From contig JAUIJD010000041.1 of NCBI GenBank assembly GCA_030431475.1, forward strand, positions 1 through 38,747: a stretch of 38,747 nt of DNA, in the 5' to 3' direction. This document shows positions 24,007 to 33,193 of this stretch, one piece after another. The first letter of the stretch is position 1; every line of letters begins with the position of its first letter. The DNA comes from Verrucomicrobiia bacterium. GTDB lineage: Bacteria > Verrucomicrobiota > Verrucomicrobiia > Verrucomicrobiales > Akkermansiaceae. The notes below the pieces were generated by a model, which saw only the letters and a program-made list of their open reading frames with translations, ran no database searches and was not told where the DNA came from. The position numbers were made by a program, and so were the translations under genes.

Positions 24007-27000
24007 ATGAAACCAATCCTTCCTCTCGCCCTCAGCCTCGCGGGCCTCGCCGCGACCAGCCTCGCGGTGACGCTCAACGAGACGATCACCACGCCCGACG
24101 ACGACTACGACATCAAATACTACAACCGGGACTCGTCGAAGACGGACGATTTCACCTCCGACACGAACGCCCAGCGGATCGCCGACCACTTCGATCCGGA
24201 TACCGGGGACGGTGTCCACAGCCGCCACCAGGACCTGAGTTTCCGCGAGGCGTCGAACTCGCGGCGCGACGTGAAGATCCAGGACCACGACGGCAACCCG
24301 AGCGCCAACTACACGCGCATCCGCCTGCCCGTGCAGGTGATGAACGACGTCGGACACGGCTCGAACCAGTGCCGCGGCATCTGCACCCACGAGGGACACC
24401 ACATTCACCAGTATGAGTATGTCGGCCCCGACTCGAGCTACGCGAAGTCGAGCTTCGGCGCGCTCGGTTTCGAGGGACCCGCCACGGCGATGATGGACTG
24501 CGTGTTCACCGGACTCGACGACGCCTTCAGCAGCAGCTCGAGCGACCTCGGGTGGACCCACATGGCGTGGCTCAACACCTACCTCGATACCGCCGACACC
24601 AGCGGCGACAACCACGACGACTACTTCTGGGGGAACAATGGCTACGAGTCGGCGCTCTTCTGGCGCTACCTGATGGAGCAATTCGGCAGCGAGCGCACCG
24701 AGCCTTCGGTCGGTGTTGATTTCCTGCGTCGCTTCTACCGGTTGGCCGACGACAACCGCGAGGGCATCTCCACCACGATGCGGGACGTGCTCGACGAGAA
24801 GGACCGCCACACGACCACCGCCAGCGATCCCGGCGTGTCGCTCGAGGAGGCGTTCCAGGATTTCTCCATCGCGAACTGGACCCGCCGCTACCACAGCCCG
24901 CGATCCTGGGCCTCGACCTTCACGATCGATGTCGATGATCCCGACCGCTTCACCTATCTCGACGAGGATCCGTCCACGGTCACCAACGCGCTCTTCCAGG
25001 CATTCACCGACTCGTCCGGAAGCTGGACATCGGTCGGCGGCATGAGTGACGAACGCCCCGCGGCGGTGAACACGCACTCGCTGACCCCCGGCAACAACAC
25101 CGGACTGCAAACCGTGAACCTCGACAAGTGGGCCTCGCGCTACCTGAGTTGCTCCTTCGGCGGCGGCGGCGCGGGCTACGGCATCGGCTTCTGGGCCGAG
25201 GCCGAGGACGGCGGCACCTGCTGGTATTCGCTCATCGGCCGCCGTGCGAGCGGCTCGATCGACCTGATCGAGAAAGGCTCCACCAACCCCGACTCCGGCA
25301 ACTCGTTCCGCTTCGCCACGATGCAGGACGCCTCCGATCCCTACGTCGAGTTCGTCGCCGTGGTGAACGGTGAGAGCGGACCGTCGGAAAGCGGCTTCAC
25401 CTACCTCACGGTCGATTCCGAATACTACTTCTCCTACTTCGCACCGAACATCGACATCCTCGAACCGACCAGCGACTACAAGGCCTACGTCGGCGACGGC
25501 GCCGAGCCGGAACGCTTCATCGTGAAGGTCGCCGTGACCTCCCCCGACTACCTCGGCAGCGCCTCGGTCACCGGGCTGACCGCCGACCACTTCGACGTCT
25601 GGGTCGGCAGCTCGGCCACCATCAGCAACTCGGCGGAGGTGATCAACGCCGCCTACGTGCTCGGCGAGTACTGGCTGACCTGCCAGGCGCCGGTGAGATC
25701 GCCGTCACCCTCCGCCGCGCAGGGCCTGATCGTGCACCTCGGCAGCGCATCGGACGTCGAGGAAGGCGCCGTCGTCTATGCCGACCTCGAGGTCGATCAG
25801 ATGCTCGTGATCGATCGCTCGGGCAGCATGAGCAAGCTCGCCGGCGGCGTGGAGCGCATCGAGGCCGCGCGCTCGGCCGCCCAGCTTTTCATCGACGCCT
25901 CGGGCAGCGACGACCAGATCGGCGTGGTCCGCTTCAACGGCGACAACATCGAACCGGACGCCACCTCCTACGGCGACGGCGAGGTGATCTACCCGCTCCA
26001 GCAGATGAACTCCCAGTTCGAGCGCGACCTGGTGAACCTGCTCATCGACGGCTCGAATCCCGGCGGCGACAAGCTCGCCCCCACCGGCCTCACCTCGATC
26101 GGCGACGGCCTCTACTGGGGCGCCAAGGAGATCATCGACAACGGCAAGACCGAGTCCGAGAAGTGGATCATCCTGCTTTCCGACGGACACCAGAACGAGG
26201 ACAGCGTGTACGCCGACCACAAGTCGCTGCTCGAGGCCGCCGGCATCCACGTCGAGACCATCGCGCTGGGCGACGGCGTCGACAAGAACCTGCTCCAGCA
26301 GATCTCCCGCGACACTTCCGGCCGCTACTACGAGGTCGCCGAACCGGCATCCGGCAGCGCCTCGGCGCGGGCGATGACCGGCGGCAATCCGCTCTTCATG
26401 ATGATGAGCTCCGCCACCTCGTCCCTCGGCTCGACCGCCTCGGGCGGCGCGGGCGGCATCCTGCTCGAGCTCGCCGACCGCTACCTGCTCGCCAGCGAGC
26501 GCATCCACCGCCGCGAACGACTCCACGAGCGCTGGGGATCGCTCGCCGCCTCCGACAGCGAAAGCATCAGCCTTTCCATCAACGAGGGAGGCCTCGAGGA
26601 CTGCGTCGTCACCCTCATCGCCGATGATTCCGGTGCCAGCCCCACCCTCGACATCACCCGCCCCGACGGCTCCGCGGTCGCCGCGCCCGATCCCGGCTAC
26701 ACGGCCTCGTCGCCCGACGGATCCGGCCACTGGTGGGATCCGGGCTACCACGTCAGCTACCGCGTCGGCAACATGGAGGACGGCGACTGGACCTTCGACC
26801 TCGGCAACACCGGCGCGTCGTCCTTCGACTACCTCTTCGTCATCTCCGGCAGGAACCGCGAGGGCGTGCAGAGCTTCCTCTACTTCACCCAGTTCCACGG
26901 CGACACCGGCGCCTACGCCTCCAACGGCCTCTACCTGCTCGGCGTGCCCCAGCCGCTCACCGTCGTGCTCACCGACGGCAACGGCCCGGTCGTCGGTGCC

Positions 27001-28776
27001 GATGTGACCGCCACGGTCACCCACCCCGACCGTCCCGACACCATCCTGCGCCTCCGCGACGACGGCGGCACCCACGACGGCGCCGCGAACGACGGCGTTT
27101 ACAGCGCGGTCTTCGCCGCCACCACCGAGGGTTCGTCCTCCGGCGGCAGCTATCCCGAGGGAAATGAAGGACCGATCACCGGCAGCTACGAGGTCACCGT
27201 CACCTCCGGCGGCACCGACAACCTCGGGCGCGACTTCCAACGCGTCGATCGCGGTTCCTTCCACCTCTACACCGGCCAGGAAATCGGCGGCGACTCGGAC
27301 TTCGACGGCATGCCCGACACCTACGAGAATCTCCACGACGGGCTGAACATGTTCGCCAACGACGCCGGCGGTGACTGCGACGGCGACGGCCTGACCAACA
27401 TCGACGAATACCAGCGCGGGACCAACCCGTGCGACCTCGACACCGACGGCGGCGGCGAGACCGACAAGTCCGAGGTCGATGCCGGCGCCAACCCGCTCGA
27501 CCACACCGACGACGTTTTCCGCGCGCCGCTCGTGGCCCGCTGCCTGAGCTACTCGAACCTCGACCACACCTGGCCCGAGGATCCGTCCGACCCGTGGTAT
27601 CCGGAGTCCGGCGAGAACATCGTCCTGTTCTCCCTCGAGCGGGGCTACGAGTCGTATGAAATCTTCCGCGCCACCGCGCCGACCGGTCCCTTCACGATGA
27701 TCGGCACCGGCACCGCGGCCGCCGACGAGGGGGTCTATTACGACGGCGGCCTGACCAACGGCACGACCTACTACTACCATGTCGTCCCGATCGGAGCCGG
27801 AGGCCGTCGCGGCGTGCCGACCCACATCTTCGAGGGCACGCCGAGCGCCGACCCGACACCGCCGGAGGGCTGGGTCGCGATCAACCGCGGAGCGGACCAC
27901 ACCACCAGCAACAACGTGTCGCTGACATTCACCTTCGACGCCAGCGTCACCGAGATCCGCTTCGGCAACATCCGCGACCTCTCGTCGCAGCCGTGGGTTC
28001 CGGCGGCTCCGCTGATCAGCGGCCACCTCATGATTCCGACGCCTCCGGGCGAGCAGGGCTTCGTCTTCGCCGAACTCCGCGACGCGGCAGGAAACGTCAG
28101 CCCGGTCTCCGACAGCATCGGCTTCCTCGATCCCGCCACGGCGGCGATCGTCAACGGCCAGGTCATCGCTCCGCTCGACACCCACAACGGCAACGTCCGC
28201 ATCGAGTTCGAGGATCCGGCGGGCGACCTGCTCATCGCCGTCAGCCAGCCGTCCGGCCACTTCGCCCTGCCGCTGCCGCCGGAGCCCTACCTCGTACGCA
28301 TCGAGCACCGCGGCTACCAGCCGCTGGTCATTCCCCCGGCCGTGTTCGCCCCGGGAAGCGTCACGCCGCTCGGCACGCTTGCGCTGACCCCGCTCGACAG
28401 CGACGGCGACGCGCTCAGCGACGTCGAGGAGCTCCGCGACCATGAAACCGACCGCTACGCCGGCGACACCGACGGCGACGGCCAGAGCGACGGCGACGAG
28501 GTGCTGGTCCTGATGACCGACCCGAACGACCCCGACTCGCTGCTGCGGATCGGCTCGCTCGACTCGATCGACCCCGCGACCGGCGAGATGACGATCACCT
28601 TCGAGAGCGTCGCGGGCGTGACCTACCGCTTCGAGGTGTCCGACGACCTCGAGACCTGGAATATCGCGCAGGACGGCGGCGCCGACCAGACGGAGACGGC
28701 CACCGGTTCCAGTACGACGGTCACCGTACAAGGAACCGCCGGAGACCGTCAGTTCATTCGGGTGATCGCCCCCTGA
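24007..28776 (+). CDS. Giant exported zincin-VWA protein, CLCA-like layout
   Basis: The 1589-residue protein has a signal peptide (about 1-20). The N-terminal domain contains HEGHH (128-132), an HExxH zinc-protease motif, with a Glu at 156 (GFEGPAT) as a possible third ligand. A von Willebrand A domain (about 598-770) has the MIDAS motif DRSGS (603-607), a Thr in the TGLTS loop and LLSDG. After a beta-sandwich (about 860-950) comes a segment with DDGGTHDGAANDGVYSAVF (about 1018-1036). Then follow TSP3/EF-like calcium repeats (DSDFDGMPD, DCDGDGLTN), a carboxypeptidase-regulatory-like domain (VNGQVIAPLD), a second calcium stretch and the short C-terminal beta domain ending RQFIRVIAP. It is probably a surface or secreted metalloprotease/adhesin. 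It stands alone with a terminator-like hairpin downstream. Confidence 0.85.
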   Translation: MKPILPLALSLAGLAATSLAVTLNETITTPDDDYDIKYYNRDSSKTDDFTSDTNAQRIADHFDPDTGDGVHSRHQDLSFREASNSRRDVKIQDHDGNPSANYTRIRLPVQVMNDVGHGSNQCRGICTHEGHHIHQYEYVGPDSSYAKSSFGALGFEGPATAMMDCVFTGLDDAFSSSSSDLGWTHMAWLNTYLDTADTSGDNHDDYFWGNNGYESALFWRYLMEQFGSERTEPSVGVDFLRRFYRLADDNREGISTTMRDVLDEKDRHTTTASDPGVSLEEAFQDFSIANWTRRYHSPRSWASTFTIDVDDPDRFTYLDEDPSTVTNALFQAFTDSSGSWTSVGGMSDERPAAVNTHSLTPGNNTGLQTVNLDKWASRYLSCSFGGGGAGYGIGFWAEAEDGGTCWYSLIGRRASGSIDLIEKGSTNPDSGNSFRFATMQDASDPYVEFVAVVNGESGPSESGFTYLTVDSEYYFSYFAPNIDILEPTSDYKAYVGDGAEPERFIVKVAVTSPDYLGSASVTGLTADHFDVWVGSSATISNSAEVINAAYVLGEYWLTCQAPVRSPSPSAAQGLIVHLGSASDVEEGAVVYADLEVDQMLVIDRSGSMSKLAGGVERIEAARSAAQLFIDASGSDDQIGVVRFNGDNIEPDATSYGDGEVIYPLQQMNSQFERDLVNLLIDGSNPGGDKLAPTGLTSIGDGLYWGAKEIIDNGKTESEKWIILLSDGHQNEDSVYADHKSLLEAAGIHVETIALGDGVDKNLLQQISRDTSGRYYEVAEPASGSASARAMTGGNPLFMMMSSATSSLGSTASGGAGGILLELADRYLLASERIHRRERLHERWGSLAASDSESISLSINEGGLEDCVVTLIADDSGASPTLDITRPDGSAVAAPDPGYTASSPDGSGHWWDPGYHVSYRVGNMEDGDWTFDLGNTGASSFDYLFVISGRNREGVQSFLYFTQFHGDTGAYASNGLYLLGVPQPLTVVLTDGNGPVVGADVTATVTHPDRPDTILRLRDDGGTHDGAANDGVYSAVFAATTEGSSSGGSYPEGNEGPITGSYEVTVTSGGTDNLGRDFQRVDRGSFHLYTGQEIGGDSDFDGMPDTYENLHDGLNMFANDAGGDCDGDGLTNIDEYQRGTNPCDLDTDGGGETDKSEVDAGANPLDHTDDVFRAPLVARCLSYSNLDHTWPEDPSDPWYPESGENIVLFSLERGYESYEIFRATAPTGPFTMIGTGTAAADEGVYYDGGLTNGTTYYYHVVPIGAGGRRGVPTHIFEGTPSADPTPPEGWVAINRGADHTTSNNVSLTFTFDASVTEIRFGNIRDLSSQPWVPAAPLISGHLMIPTPPGEQGFVFAELRDAAGNVSPVSDSIGFLDPATAAIVNGQVIAPLDTHNGNVRIEFEDPAGDLLIAVSQPSGHFALPLPPEPYLVRIEHRGYQPLVIPPAVFAPGSVTPLGTLALTPLDSDGDALSDVEELRDHETDRYAGDTDGDGQSDGDEVLVLMTDPNDPDSLLRIGSLDSIDPATGEMTITFESVAGVTYRFEVSDDLETWNIAQDGGADQTETATGSSTTVTVQGTAGDRQFIRVIAP

Positions 28777-28796
28777 TCCCGGCCATCCGCGACGGG

Positions 28797-28825
28797 GCCC
28801 GCCTCTCCCGAGGGGAGGGGCGGGC
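28797..28825. terminator. Strong bidirectional hairpin between convergent genes
   Basis: A 13-bp stem, GCCCGCCTCTCCC (28797-28809) with GGGAGGGGCGGGC (28813-28825), closes on a GAG loop with one T-G wobble. It lies between the convergent 24007-28776 and 28856-29521 genes, the place where one terminator serves both. TCTCTAT follows on the plus strand; no long T-run is present. Confidence 0.65.
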
Positions 28826-28855
28826 TCTCTATCGGGGAGATTTTCTGATGCGGCC

Positions 28856-29521
28856 TCAGCCGGCCAGCATCACCGGCCCGGACGAGTCGCGGATCGAGGT
28901 GTGGATGGCTTCGAGGTCCTCCCCGTGGGCGAGCGCCTGACGAGGAGTCCAGGCCCCGTCGGAACGGTAGGCCATCCAGTCGAGGAAGGTGCGGATCACC
29001 TCCGAGACGAGTTGGCCCCCGCCACAACGCCCCGGATCGACGATCGCGCTGAGCTCGCCTTCACGGCAGGAATCACAGCGTGAAAGCATGACCCGGCACA
29101 CGTTGGGCAGGCCGTGGGTGGCGTCCATCGCCGCCTGACCACCGAGCACCAGTCCTCCCAGCGAGGCCAGCCCGCGGAGCACGACCTCGATGTCGTTCCA
29201 GTGGTCGAAGCGGGAGTCGGCGACATCGGCCCGCTCGATGACGAAGCGGCGGACCCCGGGTTGACCGGAGAGGTGGCGGACATCGTCGAAGCCAAGCCAG
29301 CCGAAGCGGCAGCCCCGGAGTTCACGCACGCGGTTGAGCGTGTCGCAGGTTTCCCGCTCGAGGCGGGCGAGATCGCAGCCGCAGGTGGCACCCACGGCGA
29401 GCGAGTAGGGGGGAGAAGGCGCTTCCAACCAGTTGGAGAGGCGCCCGACCGCGGACGGGGAACGGTCTTTGTGCCTTTTCATGGGATCGCAAATATCACC
29501 GACACCGATGCCAAAGTCCAT
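28856..29521 (-). CDS. Cys-rich hypothetical protein
   Basis: This is a 221-residue protein with no recognised family. It is mixed alpha/beta with seven or more Cys, including GATCGCDLARLERETCD (about 43-59) and MLSRCDSCREGE (about 145-156), so metal binding is possible. Near the N-terminus, FGIGVGDICDP is followed by a basic stretch KRHKDRS. No signal peptide or membrane segment is evident. The ATG at 29521 is used because upstream sequence belongs to the interspersed repeat at 29523-29649; this puts the repeat where the promoter should be. It is convergent with the giant zincin-VWA gene. Confidence 0.6.
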   Translation of the reverse strand: MDFGIGVGDICDPMKRHKDRSPSAVGRLSNWLEAPSPPYSLAVGATCGCDLARLERETCDTLNRVRELRGCRFGWLGFDDVRHLSGQPGVRRFVIERADVADSRFDHWNDIEVVLRGLASLGGLVLGGQAAMDATHGLPNVCRVMLSRCDSCREGELSAIVDPGRCGGGQLVSEVIRTFLDWMAYRSDGAWTPRQALAHGEDLEAIHTSIRDSSGPVMLAG

Positions 29522-29522
29522 G

Positions 29523-29649
29523 CGGATCCTCCGAAGGTTTCCGCATGGATTTCCCATCCACCCGGAATCGCCGGGGATCCTCGGAACATCAAAAGCCATT
29601 CGCGTGAATTCGCGTCCATTCGCGGTTCACCTTTTCAAATACGGATGCC
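29523..29649 (+). repeat. Interspersed repeat, copy 2
   Basis: This roughly 127-bp element aligns with 16688-16811 and keeps the core CATTCGCGTGAATTCGCGTC plus the tail AAATACGGATGCCC. It directly abuts the start codon of the Cys-rich hypothetical gene. It is better conserved than the copy at 16.7 kb, as its internal ATTCGCG units are intact. Confidence 0.7.
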
Positions 29650-29707
29650 CTCATCCGTCACCCCTGCGGGATTGACCTGACACGGCCGACTTTCCGAGCA
29701 TCCCGAA

Positions 29708-30151
29708 ATGGAAAACCATCCCAAGGGCGTCTCGATCTCCCTCACCGTCCGCGACGGCGCCGCCGCGCTCGATTTCTACGCCCGGGCCTTCGGCGCCGGG
29801 GAGGTATGCCGGATGGCCGGCCCCTCGGGCGGCGTGGCCCACGCCGAAATGACGATCGGGCCCACCACGGTGTACCTTTCCGAAGAAGCCCCGGAATTCC
29901 ACGCGGTCGCCTTGCCGCCGGACCGCCTGTCGTCGGCCAGCTTCACGATTCTCGTCGACGATTGCGACGCCGCCCACGCCCGCGCCGTCGAGGCCGGGGC
30001 GAAGTCGCTGGTCGAGCCGATCGATGAGTTCTGGGGCATGCGCCACGCCCTCGTCGCCGATCCCTTCGGCTTCCGCTGGTATCTCGGACAGGTGATTGAG
30101 CAGCTGAGCCACGAGGAAGTTGCCGCCCGCGCCGCGAAGCTCATGAAGTGA
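29708..30151 (+). CDS. VOC-family (glyoxalase/PhnB-like) protein
   Basis: The 147-residue protein has the paired beta-alpha-beta-beta-beta modules of the vicinal oxygen chelate superfamily. The first module is VSISLTVRDGAAALDFYARAFGA and the second SFTILVDDCDAAHARAVEAGA, ending in the typical ALVADPFGFRWYLGQ. The HAEMTIG motif in module 1 fits PhnB/EhpR-type members. These proteins may bind a metal and act on small molecules or confer drug resistance, but no substrate can be named. The ATG at 29708 has no Shine-Dalgarno sequence. It lies divergent from the Cys-rich hypothetical gene. Confidence 0.9.
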   Translation: MENHPKGVSISLTVRDGAAALDFYARAFGAGEVCRMAGPSGGVAHAEMTIGPTTVYLSEEAPEFHAVALPPDRLSSASFTILVDDCDAAHARAVEAGAKSLVEPIDEFWGMRHALVADPFGFRWYLGQVIEQLSHEEVAARAAKLMK

Positions 30152-30223
30152 CCGAGACGACGCAAACGGAAGCTGGCGGAAAGGCGTGGATGGTGCTTGG
30201 GTAGCAAAATACCCCCGAGTATC

Positions 30224-33136
30224 ATGAGATTCCTTCCCCTCGTCCTGCTCCCCTCCCTCGCCTCCGCCGCCATCCTTCACGTCGATTCCACCGCCGGACC
30301 GGGGGGCGACGGCTCGTCGCCGGCCCAGGCCTTCGAAGACCTCCAGGACGCCCTCGCCGCAGCCCAGCCGAAGGATGTGATCCATGTCGCCGGAGGCGTC
30401 TACCTGCCCAGCCAGTCCGCCGATCCGACCGAGAGCTTCATCATCCCGAATTTCGTCACCGTGATCGGCGGCTTCAAGCCGGGACTCACCGACGGTTCCC
30501 CGAGTCCCGACGACTACCCGACCATCCTCAGCGGCGACCTCGGCAAGGACGACACCGATCCGAACAGCAATTACATCATCGCCTCGTCCGACGACCAGGT
30601 CGGCGTCAACAGCCACCACGTGGTGACGGTCTCCGGCGCAGCCGACGTGGTCGTACTGCAGGGCCTGGTGATCACCGCCGGCAACGCCGTCCCCGCCCCG
30701 ACCAACCACGCCGGCGGACTGCTCGCCACCAGCAGCAATCTGGAGATCGACAACTGCTGGTTCCGCGGCAACCAGGGAGGCGGCCGCGGCGGCGCACTTC
30801 ATCTCAACGATTGCAACGCCGAAGTCGTGAACTGCGACTTTGCCGGCAACTTCTCGGCGGCACGGGGCGGGGCGATCGGCACGGTCAGCGGCACCGACGC
30901 CGACTTCATCAACTGCCTGGTCCGCGGCAACAAGTCGGTCCGTGGCGGCGGGTTCAATTTCAACGACTCCACCGGCCTGCTTCTCAACTGCACGGTTTCC
31001 GGAAACAACGGCACGACCAATGGCGGCGGCATCCAGGCGGCAAACTCCAGTACCGTCACCGTGACCGACTCCATCATCTGGTGGAATCTCGGGCCCTCCG
31101 GATCCCGGGCCAACCTCGGCTCTTCCATCAACGAGATCAGCGGCGCCGTGGTGACCTCCTCCGCGAGCTCGATCATCGAGAACGAGAGCGGCTCCGACCC
31201 CGACTTCGAGAGCGAGTTCAATCCGGCCAACGCGCCCGACACCGCCGGCAACCATCGGCTTTCCCGAGGCTCGCCGGCGATCAACGCCGGCACCTCCTCC
31301 GCCAACAACACCTCCGTCGACTACGCCGGCAATCCGAGGGTCTCCGGCATCGCAATCGACCTCGGGGCCTTCGAGACCGTGCCCTTCGACTTCCACGTCG
31401 ATGACACCGCCGGTGGCGCCAACAACGGGACCTCCTGGGCCAACGCCTACACCACCCTGCAGCCCGCCCTCGCCGCAGCGCTCGCCGGCGACCGCATCCT
31501 GATCGCCGAGGGGGTTTACACGCCGACCACCGCCACGGACTCCTTCGAAGTGCCCGCCGACATCGAGATCCTCGGCGGCTACCCGAACGGCGGCGGCACC
31601 CGCGACCCCGACGCCCATCGCAGCATCCTGAGCGGCGACGTCACCGGCAACGACAACAACCTCGACGGCAATTTCATCGCCGAGGGCTGGAGCGAGCTCG
31701 TGGATCCGAACTGCCACACCGTCGTCCGGGCAAAGCCCGGCCACGACCTCACCCCCACCAATGTCTTCGACGGCCTGGTGATCACCGCCGGAAAAGCGGA
31801 CGGATTGCCGGGAGAGGAAGACCCGACGACCCGGGGAGGCGGGGTCCATCTCGACCTCGACGGTCAGCCGACGTTCCGGAACTGCCTTTTCTCGGGAAAC
31901 CGCGGGGCTGACGACGGGGGTGCGGTCTTCATCAATCTCCCCAGCGCCGGGGCTCTCCCGGACCAAGGCCCCTTCTTCGAGAGCTGCACTTTCGCGGGCA
32001 ACCGCTGCACCGACTGGGGTGGGGCGGTCGCCCTGTTCGGCGGCGACGCCTTGTTCGAGGACTGCGAATTCACCGGCAACGACTCCCGCAATGGATCCGC
32101 CGTCGCCCACCGGGCACTCGGCGGAGAGGTTCTCTTCCGGCGCTGCAGCTTCCGAGGCAACGACAACATCTCGGGTGGAAGCGGCGGGACGATCTTCACC
32201 GAACAGAATACGCTGACCGATCTGGACAACTGCCTCATCTCCGGCAACGACGGCGACGGCATCGTGCTGCTCGGGGCGATGAACCTGCGAGGGCTCACCA
32301 TTTCCGGCAACGACGGGGATCCCGTTGCCGTGGTCAACCTCGGGAGTCTCGTCACCTGGAATTCCGTCTTCTGGAACAACACCGGGGTCTTTTCCGACAC
32401 CATCGGCGGCCAGCTCCCGACTTTCCATCACTCCCTCGTGGAAGGCTACTCCAACTCCGCTTCCGGTTTTGCCAACAACGGCAACCTCGACGGCACCAAC
32501 GCGGCGAACGATCCGGACTTCATCTCAGCTTCCGGAGGCGGGTCCGCCCCGACCACCTCCGGCAACTACCGGCTGAACTTCGACTCGCCGGTGATGTCGG
32601 TCGGCGACGATGCGGAGATCGGCTCCGGCCCCGACCTCGACGGCAATCTCCGGATCTCCGGTCACACCGTCGATCTCGGCTGCTACGAATACCAGCTCCC
32701 CGATGCCGACAACGACGGCATTTCCGACGCCTTCGAACTGGCTCACACCTCTCCGGCATCCACGACCTCGCTGAATCCCAACTCGAACCTCGACGACGAT
32801 CCGTTCACCGCGCTTCAGGAGTTCGCCTTCGATCTCGACCCGAACGTCGCCGAAGGCACTGCAGCCGCCTACCGCATCGCCCCCCTCCCGCCGAGCAACC
32901 CCGCCAACCCGTTCCGGATGGCGTTGATCTGGACGCCGAATCCGGATGCCAGGCATCACCTTCTCATCACGGGCGAGCACTCCAACGACCTCGGTATCAC
33001 CGATCCCTGGTTCGAAACGGCGAGCGGCGCCGCGACGGCCAACTTCGGCGGCTTGCCGGGCGAGATGATGATCCAGGTTCAGACCTTCCTGCCGCAGTCG
33101 CCCACCCAGTATCTCCGCCTCCGGATCGAGAAATAG
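30224..33136 (+). CDS. Exported two-module right-handed beta-helix protein
   Basis: The 970-residue product begins with a signal peptide (MRFLPLVLLPSLASA). Two related modules follow. Each starts 'HVD.TAGG....G.SWA.A...LQ.ALAAA..GD.I.VAEGVY.P', at residues about 18 and 390, and continues as a parallel beta-helix with repeated 'C.F.GN....GGA' turns; each closes with LGAFE or LGCYEY (choice-of-anchor-Q style). A short calcium-binding TSP3-like segment (DADNDGISDAFE) and a C-terminal beta domain ending QYLRLRIEK complete it. It is probably a surface polysaccharide-binding or degrading protein, but no lyase residues can be assigned. The ATG at 30224 is preferred to the TTG at 30197 because it begins the signal peptide. 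Confidence 0.88.
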   Translation: MRFLPLVLLPSLASAAILHVDSTAGPGGDGSSPAQAFEDLQDALAAAQPKDVIHVAGGVYLPSQSADPTESFIIPNFVTVIGGFKPGLTDGSPSPDDYPTILSGDLGKDDTDPNSNYIIASSDDQVGVNSHHVVTVSGAADVVVLQGLVITAGNAVPAPTNHAGGLLATSSNLEIDNCWFRGNQGGGRGGALHLNDCNAEVVNCDFAGNFSAARGGAIGTVSGTDADFINCLVRGNKSVRGGGFNFNDSTGLLLNCTVSGNNGTTNGGGIQAANSSTVTVTDSIIWWNLGPSGSRANLGSSINEISGAVVTSSASSIIENESGSDPDFESEFNPANAPDTAGNHRLSRGSPAINAGTSSANNTSVDYAGNPRVSGIAIDLGAFETVPFDFHVDDTAGGANNGTSWANAYTTLQPALAAALAGDRILIAEGVYTPTTATDSFEVPADIEILGGYPNGGGTRDPDAHRSILSGDVTGNDNNLDGNFIAEGWSELVDPNCHTVVRAKPGHDLTPTNVFDGLVITAGKADGLPGEEDPTTRGGGVHLDLDGQPTFRNCLFSGNRGADDGGAVFINLPSAGALPDQGPFFESCTFAGNRCTDWGGAVALFGGDALFEDCEFTGNDSRNGSAVAHRALGGEVLFRRCSFRGNDNISGGSGGTIFTEQNTLTDLDNCLISGNDGDGIVLLGAMNLRGLTISGNDGDPVAVVNLGSLVTWNSVFWNNTGVFSDTIGGQLPTFHHSLVEGYSNSASGFANNGNLDGTNAANDPDFISASGGGSAPTTSGNYRLNFDSPVMSVGDDAEIGSGPDLDGNLRISGHTVDLGCYEYQLPDADNDGISDAFELAHTSPASTTSLNPNSNLDDDPFTALQEFAFDLDPNVAEGTAAAYRIAPLPPSNPANPFRMALIWTPNPDARHHLLITGEHSNDLGITDPWFETASGAATANFGGLPGEMMIQVQTFLPQSPTQYLRLRIEK

Positions 33137-33193
33137 CGGCGACCCGATTCCACCGCAGCGCGCCGGCGTGCGAACGGCGGATTTCCATCGCGG

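Noticed and set aside
25705-28731. 1008-codon open frame on the minus strand
   Set aside because: It is antisense to the VWA and calcium-repeat parts of the 24007-28776 protein, where motifs are unambiguous. No start context or domain supports it.
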